Shown: piece by piece, positions 44,857 to 52,546 of the stretch | How positions within the stretch are numbered: the stretch's first letter is position 1 | Layout: each line of letters opens with the position of its first letter | Source of the DNA: an uncultured Pseudomonadales bacterium | GTDB taxonomy: Bacteria > Pseudomonadota > Gammaproteobacteria > Pseudomonadales > Azotimanducaceae | DNA length: 64,000 nt | Assembly (NCBI GenBank): GCA_937921865.1 | Contig: CAKZWF010000064.1 | Coordinates: forward strand, 46,886 to 110,885 | Direction: 5' to 3' | Position numbers and translations under genes: made by a program | Notes under the pieces: generated by a model | What the model saw: only the letters and a program-made list of their open reading frames with translations | What the model was told of the DNA's origin: nothing | Database searches by the model: none

Positions 44857-45684
44857 TTGCGACTGAAAAAGGCGGCGGGTGCGATAGGCGCCTATATAGA
44901 AGATATCGACCTGGCGGATACAGCTGAGCTTGAAGACGCGTTTGCCGATATCCACAGCGCGCTGCTGGATCATGGGGTGTTGTTTCTGAGGAATCAGCAG
45001 GTTGAACCCCGAGTGTTCCAGACTTTGGCCCGTCGCTTTGGTCAGGTGGAGGGTCACCCTGCCTATCCCGTGGTCGCGGGTGCCGACGACGTTCAGATTC
45101 TGGAGAGCACGGAGGCTGCACCGAGCAAGATCGAAGCCTGGCACACCGATATGACCTTCCGACCAGCGCCACCGGCAATCACGCTGCTGCACGGCCAGAT
45201 CATTCCTGAATACGGTGGTGATACCCTCTGGGCGTCTACCAGTGCGGCATTTGCAGCCTTGTCAGCACCCATGCAGGAATTTCTTGTCGAACTGGAAGCC
45301 GTTCACGACTTCCGCCATGGATTTCAGGAGAGCCTGGCAGAGCCGGGCGGGCAGGAACGACTGCAGCCGGCCATCGATGCGAATCCACCGGTCACTCATC
45401 CGCTGGTGATCACCCATCCAGATTCAGGCAGGCGCGCGCTTTACGTCAATTCACTGTTTACCACGCATATCGTTGGCCTGTCAGCGGACGAAAGCCGCGG
45501 TATTCTAGAGTTTCTCTATCAGCATACGGTCACTGATGAGTTCACCGTGCGGCTGCATTGGCAGGAAGGCACGATTGCGATCTGGGACAATCGGCTGACG
45601 CAGCACAAGCCGATCAACGATTTTTTTCCCCAGCATCGGAAGATGCACCGGGTCACCATTGCAGGTGATCGTCCTGCCGGCTGA
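44857..45684 (+). CDS. TauD/TfdA-family Fe(II)/2-oxoglutarate dioxygenase
   Basis: A 275-residue enzyme starting at TTG, seven bases after GGGAG. The iron-binding facial triad is H96 and D98 in AWHTDMTF plus the distal His in RLTQHKPIND; the 2-oxoglutarate-binding Arg is in HRKMHRVTI. The family hydroxylates small substrates such as taurine or alpha-keto acid analogues, using 2-oxoglutarate and O2. The substrate is unknown. A second TauD gene follows three bases after the stop, so they probably form an operon. Confidence 0.92.
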   Translation: MRLKKAAGAIGAYIEDIDLADTAELEDAFADIHSALLDHGVLFLRNQQVEPRVFQTLARRFGQVEGHPAYPVVAGADDVQILESTEAAPSKIEAWHTDMTFRPAPPAITLLHGQIIPEYGGDTLWASTSAAFAALSAPMQEFLVELEAVHDFRHGFQESLAEPGGQERLQPAIDANPPVTHPLVITHPDSGRRALYVNSLFTTHIVGLSADESRGILEFLYQHTVTDEFTVRLHWQEGTIAIWDNRLTQHKPINDFFPQHRKMHRVTIAGDRPAG

Positions 45685-45687
45685 CGC

Positions 45688-46527
45688 GTGAGCGGCTGGC
45701 GGCGTCTGGCAGGCCCGTTTGGGGCCAGCTGTGTCACCCCAAGCGCGGCGGACTTGTCAGCACAAGCCATCGTAGAAGCGTTAAATCGCTACCAGCTGCT
45801 GGTTTTTCCAGCGCAAACGCTCGATGTGGCTGGCTTCGAGCAACTGGCAAGGCGGCTCGGTGAACTGGATCGCTATCCGTTTGCAGCGCCACTGGACGCC
45901 TCGGAGTTCGTGGTGCCGATCATCAAGGATCGCCATGAGCAGCATAACTTCGGTGGTGACTGGCATACCGACACCTCCTATCTGGAGCAGCCGCCCTCGG
46001 TCACGCTGCTGCTGGCGCAGGAACTGCCCGCCGTGGGTGGCGATACACTATTTGCAGACATGTATGGCGCTTACGCGGGCCTGTCCGGCGGGTTGAAATT
46101 TTTTCTGCAGCAACTGCAGGGCATCAACAGCTCATCGCTGGTCCACGACCCTGCTGGTGCACATGCGGGTGTTGCTGGCGATCGAAGTTCGCTGGAGGTC
46201 GCGCAAACTTCAGCTCAGCATCCGGTGGTGCGGGTTCATCCGGCAACCGGGAAACCGGCCCTCTATGTCAGTCTGGTGCATACCGAGCGATTCGCCGGGA
46301 TGACACGGGCAGAGAGCCTGCCGCTGCTGGAGTTTCTGCAGCAGCGGGCTACCCGTGCAGAGAATTGTGTTCGGCTGCAGTGGCAGCCGGGCATGCTGGC
46401 AATCTGGGACAATCGCTGTCTCCAGCATCTGCCGCTGAACGACTATCCCGGGCAGCGGCGGGCCATGTTGCGCATTATTCTTCGAGGCGAGAGACCGCTG
46501 GCATTCACCAGCGACCGGAACGGTTAG
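45688..46527 (+). CDS. Second TauD/TfdA-family dioxygenase
   Basis: A 279-residue paralog beginning at GTG. H93 and D95 lie in DWHTDTSY, the distal His in CLQHLPLNDY, and the Arg in GQRRAMLRII. It differs from the first copy in its core (GINSSSLVHDPAGAHAGV) and so likely has a different substrate or order of action. Tandem TauD genes are uncommon; together they may hydroxylate the same compound at two positions or oxidise two related ones. Its 3' end overlaps the TPR gene by 23 bases in the convergent direction. Confidence 0.9.
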   Translation: MSGWRRLAGPFGASCVTPSAADLSAQAIVEALNRYQLLVFPAQTLDVAGFEQLARRLGELDRYPFAAPLDASEFVVPIIKDRHEQHNFGGDWHTDTSYLEQPPSVTLLLAQELPAVGGDTLFADMYGAYAGLSGGLKFFLQQLQGINSSSLVHDPAGAHAGVAGDRSSLEVAQTSAQHPVVRVHPATGKPALYVSLVHTERFAGMTRAESLPLLEFLQQRATRAENCVRLQWQPGMLAIWDNRCLQHLPLNDYPGQRRAMLRIILRGERPLAFTSDRNG

Positions 46528-47161
46528 CTGACGGTCCGGCGAGCGCTTTGCGTTCGCGCAACCACTGTGAAAAGGCCCCCGTGCTGTCAGCCGGTTGGCT
46601 AGCTAGCCAGTGGTCCATTGCGCTCATGAGCTTGTCTGCAAGCTCAGGAGCGTACCGGAACAGTGTCAGGTAGTCCTGTTTGGCCTTGTCAATATTGTTG
46701 ATCGCCAGATAAGCCTGACCCCGGTACTCGACCGCTGCGAAGTGCTCTGCGTTGATCCCCAGTGCATAGTTGTAAGCGCCGATGGCTTTGCGGAATTTGC
46801 CCGTCTGGCGCAGCGCATAGCCCAGCTCTGTGGCGGCTTCGACGTATCTCGGCGAGTTTTTCAGCGCCAGCTGCAGCTGGTCGATCATCGCCTGATAGGC
46901 GCTGCGTTCTGAGGCCAGCGCGGCATTCCGAGCAGCTGCCTCTGAGCTATTGGCTGCCTCTTCCTGCTGATGCCAGGCTTCAGCTTTCAATGCCATAGCT
47001 TCGCGATAGTGCCGGGCTGCCGCCGCCGCCGCTTCGTCTCCAGTCAATGCCTGAGACTCGGCCGACGTTGCCCCGGGAGTCCCCGCTGAATGGACGGATG
47101 TCGGGTACAGCAGCAGGCTTGCGATCAGAACGCAGCACCAGCTCAACATGCTCAGCGTCAT
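46505..47161 (-). CDS. Exported TPR-repeat protein
   Basis: A 218-residue protein with an N-terminal signal (SWCCVLIASLLLYPTSVHS). Between residues 80 and 185 it has tetratricopeptide-like helices: YVEAATELGYALRQTGKFRKA, IGAYNYALGINAEHFAAVEY, RGQAYLAINNIDKAKQDY. Such repeats mediate protein contacts, here in the periplasm. The region between residues 40 and 75 is Ala-rich and helical. Function unknown; no operon partner. Confidence 0.82.
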   Translation of the reverse strand: MTLSMLSWCCVLIASLLLYPTSVHSAGTPGATSAESQALTGDEAAAAAARHYREAMALKAEAWHQQEEAANSSEAAARNAALASERSAYQAMIDQLQLALKNSPRYVEAATELGYALRQTGKFRKAIGAYNYALGINAEHFAAVEYRGQAYLAINNIDKAKQDYLTLFRYAPELADKLMSAMDHWLASQPADSTGAFSQWLRERKALAGPSANRSGRW

Positions 47162-47290
47162 CTGCAGATCTCGTGAAATAGGCGAAGTGTGAGTCTAGCG
47201 CGCAATCTGACTGCTACCTACCCGGGGTTGAAGGCGGCTGTCCGGGCGGCTACTGTGCGCGCCTTGCGGAAAAAGTACCCACGGGGGTCT

Positions 47291-47776
47291 ATGATGAAAT
47301 CCTTCAATCGAGTTCGCTTATTGCGGGCGTGGGCGTTACTGGCGTCGGTGATGGTGTTTGGTGCGACCAACGCCCACGCGGCAGCTGATGTATCGGAGTC
47401 GAATGACCGCGCAGCCATCGCGGTGATGGATGCCTTTCTGAGCGCTTTTAATGCCCGCGACGAAGCGGCCTGGGCAGACAGCCTGCATTTCCCCCACGTG
47501 CGTCTGGCCAGTCAGAGCGTTACCGTCTATCCGGACCGTGCAGCATTTCTGGCAGCAATGGATCTGGATCAGTTTGCAGCTTCGAGCGGCTGGCGCTACA
47601 GCACCTGGGATGACATGTCAGTCATTCAGTCATCTCCAAACAAAGTGCACATAAAAGTGAAGTTCTCCCGTTTCAACGCCCGGGACGAACTGCTCGCGAG
47701 CTTCGACTCTCTTTATGTGATCGAAAAGATTGATGATCGCTGGGGTGTGCGGGCACGCTCCAGTTTCGCGCCCTGA
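47291..47776 (+). CDS. Exported NTF2-like (SnoaL-type fold) protein
   Basis: Start at ATG 47291 or the adjacent ATG 47294, after GGGGG; the frame open to 47189 lacks support. The 161-residue product has a signal peptide (ALLASVMVFGATNAHA), then a small alpha/beta cone-like domain: MDAFLSAFNARDEAAWADSL, HFPHVRLASQSVTVYPD and VHIKVKFSRFNARDEL. This is the NTF2/SnoaL pattern, found in many ligand-binding or catalytic small proteins. The role is unknown. A cystathionine gamma-synthase-type gene follows after 11 bases. Confidence 0.75.
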   Translation: MMKSFNRVRLLRAWALLASVMVFGATNAHAAADVSESNDRAAIAVMDAFLSAFNARDEAAWADSLHFPHVRLASQSVTVYPDRAAFLAAMDLDQFAASSGWRYSTWDDMSVIQSSPNKVHIKVKFSRFNARDELLASFDSLYVIEKIDDRWGVRARSSFAP

Positions 47777-47787
47777 AGGACAGCGTC

Positions 47788-48969
47788 ATGACCAGTTCAC
47801 AACAACCGCCTGCGGATTTCCGAGATCCCCGCTTCGGCTTCGAAACACGGGCGATACATGCAGGTCAGCAGCCTGACGCTGCCACCGGTGCGGTGGTAAC
47901 TCCGGTGTACATGACCTCGACATACGTCCACTCAGAACCGGGCGTCTACAACGGCTATGACTATTCGCGTGCCGGAAACCCTACCCGTGATGCTTACGAA
48001 ACCTGTCTGGCCAACCTTGAAGGCGCGCGCTTCGGCTTTGCGTTTGCATCGGGCTGTATCGGCACAACAACAGTGATGCACCTGCTGCAACAGGGTGACC
48101 ATGTCGTCTGCTGTGACGATATGTACGGCGGTACCTATCGGCTGTTTGAGACTGTATTCAGGAAACAGGGTCTCGATTTCAGCTATGTGGATCTGCGCGA
48201 CGCGGATGCTCTGGAAGCAGCCATGCGGCCGGAGACCCGCATGGTCTGGATTGAGTCGCCGACCAATCCGCTGATGAAGCTGGTGGATATTGCCCGGGTG
48301 GCGCAGATTGCTCATGCCAGCGGTGCACGGCTGATGGTCGATAACACCTTCATGAGCCCCTATTTTCAGAAGCCGCTGTTGCTGGGCGCTGACCTGGTGT
48401 TGCATTCGACCACCAAATACGTCAACGGCCACAGCGATCTGATAGGTGGCATTGTTGTCACAGATGACGATGCCCTGCAGGAACAGCTGGATTTTCTGCA
48501 TCGCTCAATAGGCGGCATTCAGAGCACTTTTGACAGCTATCTGTGCATGCGCAGCGTGAAAACACTGGCGGTGCGGATGCGTGCGCATGAAGACAACGCC
48601 ACCGCAGTGGCGCAGTTTCTGGAAGCTCACCCGGCGATTGACTGGGTCGCTTACCCTGGACTGACAAGCCATCCCCAGTATGAGCTGGCCTGTCGTCAGA
48701 CCAGTGGTCACGGCGGCATGCTGTCGATTTCGGTCAAAGGCGGTCTTGAGGCTGCGCGTCGAGTCATGGCCAGAGTGCAGGTGTTCACGCTGGCGGAAAG
48801 CCTGGGTGGCGTCGAGTCGCTGATCGAACACCCGGGTCTGATGACGCATGCCAGTCTCAGCCGTGAACAGCAGCGCAAGGTGGGCATTACCGACGGACTG
48901 CTGCGGCTGTCGGTTGGTATTGAAACACAGGCGGATCTGCTTGCCGATCTGGAGCAGGCGCTGCGTTGA
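47788..48969 (+). CDS. Cystathionine gamma-synthase/gamma-lyase-type PLP enzyme
   Basis: A 393-residue Cys/Met metabolism PLP enzyme. PLP Lys210 lies in HSTTKYVNGHSD; other signatures are RAIHAGQQPD at the start, YDYSRAGNPTRDAYE, FASGCIGTTTVMH and SLGGVESLIEHPGLMTHAS. The family includes MetB (cystathionine gamma-synthase), MetC-type lyases and related enzymes; sequence alone does not separate them. The SLGGVESL...PGLMTHAS ending is common in gamma-synthase/gamma-lyase members. It is coupled by a TTGA overlap to a small unknown gene and then to a GNAT gene. Confidence 0.9.
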   Translation: MTSSQQPPADFRDPRFGFETRAIHAGQQPDAATGAVVTPVYMTSTYVHSEPGVYNGYDYSRAGNPTRDAYETCLANLEGARFGFAFASGCIGTTTVMHLLQQGDHVVCCDDMYGGTYRLFETVFRKQGLDFSYVDLRDADALEAAMRPETRMVWIESPTNPLMKLVDIARVAQIAHASGARLMVDNTFMSPYFQKPLLLGADLVLHSTTKYVNGHSDLIGGIVVTDDDALQEQLDFLHRSIGGIQSTFDSYLCMRSVKTLAVRMRAHEDNATAVAQFLEAHPAIDWVAYPGLTSHPQYELACRQTSGHGGMLSISVKGGLEAARRVMARVQVFTLAESLGGVESLIEHPGLMTHASLSREQQRKVGITDGLLRLSVGIETQADLLADLEQALR

Positions 48970-49412
48970 ATTACGACACGATCGATAACCATCTGGCGGC
49001 TGCTGGCAGTATCGAGCGTGCCGCTATGCCGCTGGGACTGTATGTCGCCTGGTGTGCAAACCTCGGTCTGCTGAGCCAGACGTTTGCTGATCAGCATCAC
49101 GCTCTGGTGATGCGGGTGCGCTACCGGGAAGTGAAAGGCAGCGAACTGCTGGTGGCAGGGTGTGGCGGCGAGCTGAGTCCTGAACATCTGAATCCGGCGG
49201 GCAGGGCTTTCACCGAAAGCTACTATCCGCGTTATCTGCAGGACTTTCGCGCGACTTTCTCAGGCGATATTTATCAGCTCGAAGACAACTGGCATAACTA
49301 TGATGAGATCGCCGCGGTGATCACCCGAGCCTATATGGGGCCAGCGTCTGGGCGCAGGAGTGGCGCGTCTGCAGGTAGCGAAGAGAAACGCTGGTGGCAG
49401 GTCTGGCGATGA
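48966..49412 (+). CDS. Hypothetical protein coupled to the PLP enzyme
   Basis: A 148-residue soluble protein starting at TTG, overlapping the upstream stop (TTGA). It begins YDTIDNHLAAAGSIER, continues PLGLYVAWCANLGLL and REVKGSELLVAGCGGELSPE, and contains FTESYYPRYLQDF with Tyr-rich sequence, then DNWHNYDEIAAVITRAYMG. A similar pattern occurs in small domain proteins of unknown function (DUF7832-like), but I am not certain of this. Its stop overlaps the start of the GNAT gene (ATGA), so three genes form one coupled unit. Confidence 0.75.
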   Translation: MNYDTIDNHLAAAGSIERAAMPLGLYVAWCANLGLLSQTFADQHHALVMRVRYREVKGSELLVAGCGGELSPEHLNPAGRAFTESYYPRYLQDFRATFSGDIYQLEDNWHNYDEIAAVITRAYMGPASGRRSGASAGSEEKRWWQVWR

Positions 49413-49816
49413 GCGGGCTGGAAGATTTTCGAGCCCGGGATGCAACCATTTATCGACCCTATCGCGATGAGATCCCCTGGGAACTGCTGCTGCTGGCTGA
49501 TCCCGACGAAGACCGGGTCGCCGGCTATGCGGACGCAGACTATATGCGCGTTGCTAAACATGGTGATGAGGTTGCTGGCGCCTACGTGGTCGAGGCGATC
49601 ACGCCAACCCGCTTCAGTTTACGTAATCTCGTAGTGGCACCGGCCTATCGCAGCAAAGGTCTCGGTGCCTGGCTGCTCGGCCATGCAATAGGGCTCAGCG
49701 AGTCGAAGGGGGCGCGGGAAATTGTCATTCCCGACACCCGTCCTCGAATGCTGTTCAGTCGCGTCGGCTTTCAGATCGATGGTAGCGGTCTGTTGCTTGC
49801 GCTCACGCCCGAATAA
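49409..49816 (+). CDS. GNAT-family acetyltransferase
   Basis: A 135-residue protein starting at ATG 49409 in an ATGA overlap; the GTG 15 bases upstream is less likely. The acetyl-CoA loop YRSKGLGAWLLGHAI and the preceding strand SLRNLVVAPA are clear, as is the C-terminal FSRVGFQIDGSG. It is a minimal GNAT domain. In this operon it may modify a sulfur-amino-acid-related metabolite, but this is inference from context only. Its 3' end overlaps the convergent citrate-synthase-like gene by 14 bases. Confidence 0.87.
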   Translation: MSGLEDFRARDATIYRPYRDEIPWELLLLADPDEDRVAGYADADYMRVAKHGDEVAGAYVVEAITPTRFSLRNLVVAPAYRSKGLGAWLLGHAIGLSESKGAREIVIPDTRPRMLFSRVGFQIDGSGLLLALTPE

Positions 49817-50876
49817 CTACCTCCGGGCCTATATAGCAGGCGGCCGGGCGAACGATCCGATTGTTTTCGCGGCTCTCGACAAAGTGGGCCAGATAGCCGA
49901 AAACCCTCGCCATCGCGAAGTTGGCCGTAAACATCCGATCCGGCAGGCCCAGCGCTCGATAGACCACGCCTTTGTAGAATTCCAGATTGGCATGCAGCCG
50001 CTTGCCCTGTTCCGCCATGCGTTCGGTGAAACGATGTTCAATCGCGGCCAGAGTTTCGTAAGTTATCTCGTGCTCGGTTCCGGCGGTGAGCGCTCTGGCC
50101 AAGACTTTCAGCAGCCGTGCGCGTGGATCCACCACCTTGTACTCCCGGTGGCCCATACCCATCACCTTGGTGCCGTCTTGCAGGCACTGATCGACAAAAC
50201 TGCAGGCCCGCTCAGGTGAACCTACCAGGTCGGCGGTTTCCAGCGCCGCCTGATCAGCCCCGCCGTGAAGTCGACCGTGCAGAGTGCCGAATGCGGCAGA
50301 TAATGCGTTTTCCACCGGGGCCAAGGTGCTCGCGCAGGCGCGGGCCACAAAGGTGCTGGCGTTGAAGCTGTGTTCTAGCTGCAGGATCTGAGTAGTGCGA
50401 TACGCGGCAATCGCGATCTCGGTGGTCGGCGCATTGATCTGTTCGAGGAATCGAACCGCCGGATCCGCGCTCGCTGATGAGACCGGAGTACCGCCGAGAT
50501 GGAACGCGGCCAGCATTGCCGGAAGTTTCGCAGCTACCGCAAAACCCTGAGCGGCTTCGCCCCGGTCGGCGAAAGCGTTGGTGCGATCGAGCAGAGGAGT
50601 GAGTCCCTGCAGCAGATGCATTGGGTGGGTTTCGCCAGGCAGGCTCAGAATGAGTTTGAGTTCGCGGGCGGACAGCTCGCTGTGGGCATACAGTTGTGCG
50701 CTCAGCGCCTCGTCGCTGGCACCGTCAACGACAAGCGCCGCGACCTCGCCAAAACTCAGCTCAACCAGATCTTCCACGGGAATACCCCGATAGCTCAGGA
50801 TGCCTCGTTCACCGTCTACGAGGGAGATGGCGGTGGTATCGACCACAACGCCTTCCAGTCCACGCTTAATTTCCAT
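49803..50876 (-). CDS. Citrate synthase-like protein (catalytic Asp replaced by Glu)
   Basis: A 357-residue citrate synthase-family protein; start at ATG 50876 (MEIKRGLEGV). A longer open frame to 51164 is antisense to the LysR gene. The conserved catalytic His residues are in LHGGADQAALE and GMGHREYKVVDPRA. The third catalytic residue, normally Asp in NVDFYSG-type sequence, is Glu in ANLEFYKG. The family condenses oxaloacetate with acetyl-CoA or propionyl-CoA; the Glu may lower or change activity. The window does not tell if it is citrate or methylcitrate synthase. A LysR regulator is divergent, with a 12-bp palindrome between. Confidence 0.85.
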   Translation of the reverse strand: MEIKRGLEGVVVDTTAISLVDGERGILSYRGIPVEDLVELSFGEVAALVVDGASDEALSAQLYAHSELSARELKLILSLPGETHPMHLLQGLTPLLDRTNAFADRGEAAQGFAVAAKLPAMLAAFHLGGTPVSSASADPAVRFLEQINAPTTEIAIAAYRTTQILQLEHSFNASTFVARACASTLAPVENALSAAFGTLHGRLHGGADQAALETADLVGSPERACSFVDQCLQDGTKVMGMGHREYKVVDPRARLLKVLARALTAGTEHEITYETLAAIEHRFTERMAEQGKRLHANLEFYKGVVYRALGLPDRMFTANFAMARVFGYLAHFVESRENNRIVRPAACYIGPEVVIRA

Positions 50877-50967
50877 CACTGACTCTCCGTCTGTTCGAGT
50901 GGCGTATACGGTAGGCGATGTGCTGACGGACACCCATTCCTGGTTACTTACCCGATCAGAAGCTGGC

Positions 50968-50979
50968 CTTATGCATAAG
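50968..50979. promoter_or_regulatory. 12-bp palindrome, candidate LysR-regulator operator
   Basis: CTTATGCATAAG is a perfect palindrome in the 159-base space between the divergent citrate-synthase-like and lysR genes, 56 bases before the lysR start. Such sites are common for LysR-type regulators, but this one is not a classical T-N11-A site. Confidence 0.5.
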
Positions 50980-51035
50980 CTGGACTGATGGCTCGATAAG
51001 TGGAGGCCGGCTGGCGGCCCTGATAGGCTCGAAGC

Positions 51036-51914
51036 ATGCAGATTGAACGCCAGGAAATCCGGGTTTTTGCCGCGGTGGTTGAAGAAGGTGGCTTTGGCCG
51101 CGCGGCTGAAACGCTCGATGTTTCGCAGTCTGCGGTGAGTCAGGCAATCGCCAACCTGGAACATAAGGTCAACACTGCTTTGTTGATTCGTGGCCGCAAG
51201 CTGGAGCTGACCGAAGCGGGCAAACGGCTGTTCAGTTACGCCAGAACTGTGATCAACGAGGAGACTGAAGCGCTCTCAGACATTCAGCGGATTCGCAGTG
51301 GCGCTTTATCCACGCTCAATCTGGCGATGAGCAGCACGGTTAACCGGTTTCATGGCACCCGGCTGCTGCTGGAGTTTTCTGAGCGCAATCCGCTGACCAG
51401 ACTCAAACTGGACGTGGCGCCGAGCCGGGAGATGGTCTACGGGGTCGACGAAGATCGCTGGGAGCTTGGTTTCGGCCCTTTTCAGAGTCGGATGCCCGGT
51501 CACTTCGAGTGTCTGCCTTTCTACCGGGAACAGCGCATGCTGGTCGTCCATGAAGATCATCCCCAGTTTCGAGCGTTGATGGACAGCCCCGAAGCCCATA
51601 TGGCCCAGCAGACGCTGCTCACGTCTTATCTGGATGACGCCGGTAAACGTCCGGGTAACGCCAGAATCCGTGATCTGGTGGGCGATGTCTGGGAGGTCAG
51701 CCATCTGGAACTGCGGCTGGCGCTGTGTGAAGCCGGCAAAGGCGTGTGTTATCTGGCCGAGGATCTGCTTGATGAGCTACCTGGCTACCATCATCTGGCC
51801 GGGCTGGAAATCTCCGCGTTCGAGCGGGAAGTGGGCCTTTACTACAAGAAACACAAAGCGTTGAGTGAAGGCGCCAAGCGTTTCATCGGTATCTGCCAGC
51901 GGGCTTTCGGCTGA
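51036..51914 (+). CDS. LysR-family transcriptional regulator
   Basis: A 292-residue regulator. The winged helix-turn-helix occupies residues 4-63 (EIRVFAAVVEEGGFGRAAET, VSQSAVSQAIANLE), followed by a linker helix and a substrate-binding effector domain of about 200 residues (NLAMSSTVNRFHGTRLLLEF, LELRLALCEAGKGVCYLAED). It is divergent from the citrate-synthase-like gene, the usual arrangement for a LysR activator with its target. The coinducer is unknown. Confidence 0.92.
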   Translation: MQIERQEIRVFAAVVEEGGFGRAAETLDVSQSAVSQAIANLEHKVNTALLIRGRKLELTEAGKRLFSYARTVINEETEALSDIQRIRSGALSTLNLAMSSTVNRFHGTRLLLEFSERNPLTRLKLDVAPSREMVYGVDEDRWELGFGPFQSRMPGHFECLPFYREQRMLVVHEDHPQFRALMDSPEAHMAQQTLLTSYLDDAGKRPGNARIRDLVGDVWEVSHLELRLALCEAGKGVCYLAEDLLDELPGYHHLAGLEISAFEREVGLYYKKHKALSEGAKRFIGICQRAFG

Positions 51915-51932
51915 AGCCACGCCACCCGCTGG

Positions 51933-51955
51933 CCCCGCTGATTGAGTCAGTGGGG
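51933..51955. terminator. Possible terminator hairpin between convergent genes
   Basis: CCCCGCTGA-TTGAG-TCAGTGGGG has a nine-pair stem including one G-T pair. It spans the 3' end of the SIS gene and follows lysR; no strong U-run follows on either strand. Confidence 0.4.
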
Positions 51956-52546
51956 AACGTTGTCTTCGCGGGCGGCGCGACCGAGGTAGCCACCGTGGTG
52001 GCGCAGTCCGTAGTCTTCGCGAGTTACCCCTTTTGCTTCCAGCAACGACAATGCGATGGCATCGGTAATCGCCAGCATCACGGCCATACTCGCGCTCGGC
52101 GTCAGACCGATAGGGCAGGGTTCTTCGATTTCACCCATGTCCAGCACGATGTCGACTTTCCGGCGCAGCTCTGAGTCCGGATGGGAGGTCACCCCGATGA
52201 TGTGGGCAACACCCAGATGGCGGGACAGCTCGAGAATCTCAAGGACTTCGCGGCTTTTACCGCTGGTGGAGAACGCAATCATCACGTCGTGATCGTCCAC
52301 CAGACCCAGATCGCCGTGAGCGGCTTCAGCGGGATGCACAAATACCGCCGGGGTCGCCGTCGAACACAGGGTGGCGGCGAACTTCTCAGCGATATGACCG
52401 GCTTTGCCGATCCCGGTGGTAATGATTTTGCCGTCACAGAGCTGCATCAGCTCCACCGCACGCTCAAAGTTGTCATTGATATCAATCGCAAGTATTGCTT
52501 CGGCTTCTGCAGCCAGTACTGCGCGCATTCGGTCTTTGATGTTCAT
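51947..52546 (-). CDS. SIS-domain sugar-phosphate isomerase (KpsF/GutQ type, no CBS domains)
   Basis: A 199-residue protein starting at MNIKDRM. The SIS fold is clear: GKIITTGIGKAGHIAEKFA, VFVHPAEAAHGDLGLV, IAFSTSGKSREVLEIL and CPIGLTPSASMAVMLA. This resembles arabinose-5-phosphate isomerases (KdsD/GutQ), which interconvert ribulose-5-P and arabinose-5-P, but the two C-terminal CBS domains are absent. The ending GLRHHGGYLGRAARE is typical of the SIS portion. No Shine-Dalgarno precedes the ATG, and CATG at 52544-52547 also contains a possible start of the divergent hexosaminidase gene. A sugar-phosphate role fits its neighbours. Confidence 0.85.
   Translation of the reverse strand: MNIKDRMRAVLAAEAEAILAIDINDNFERAVELMQLCDGKIITTGIGKAGHIAEKFAATLCSTATPAVFVHPAEAAHGDLGLVDDHDVMIAFSTSGKSREVLEILELSRHLGVAHIIGVTSHPDSELRRKVDIVLDMGEIEEPCPIGLTPSASMAVMLAITDAIALSLLEAKGVTREDYGLRHHGGYLGRAAREDNVPH

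Noticed and set aside
44797..45192. N-terminal extension of the class II aldolase-like protein
   Set aside because: It translates the antisense strand of the TauD gene and is not part of the family fold.
50877..51164. N-terminal extension of the citrate-synthase-like protein
   Set aside because: It runs through the divergent promoter region and the LysR gene; family homology begins at MEIKRG.
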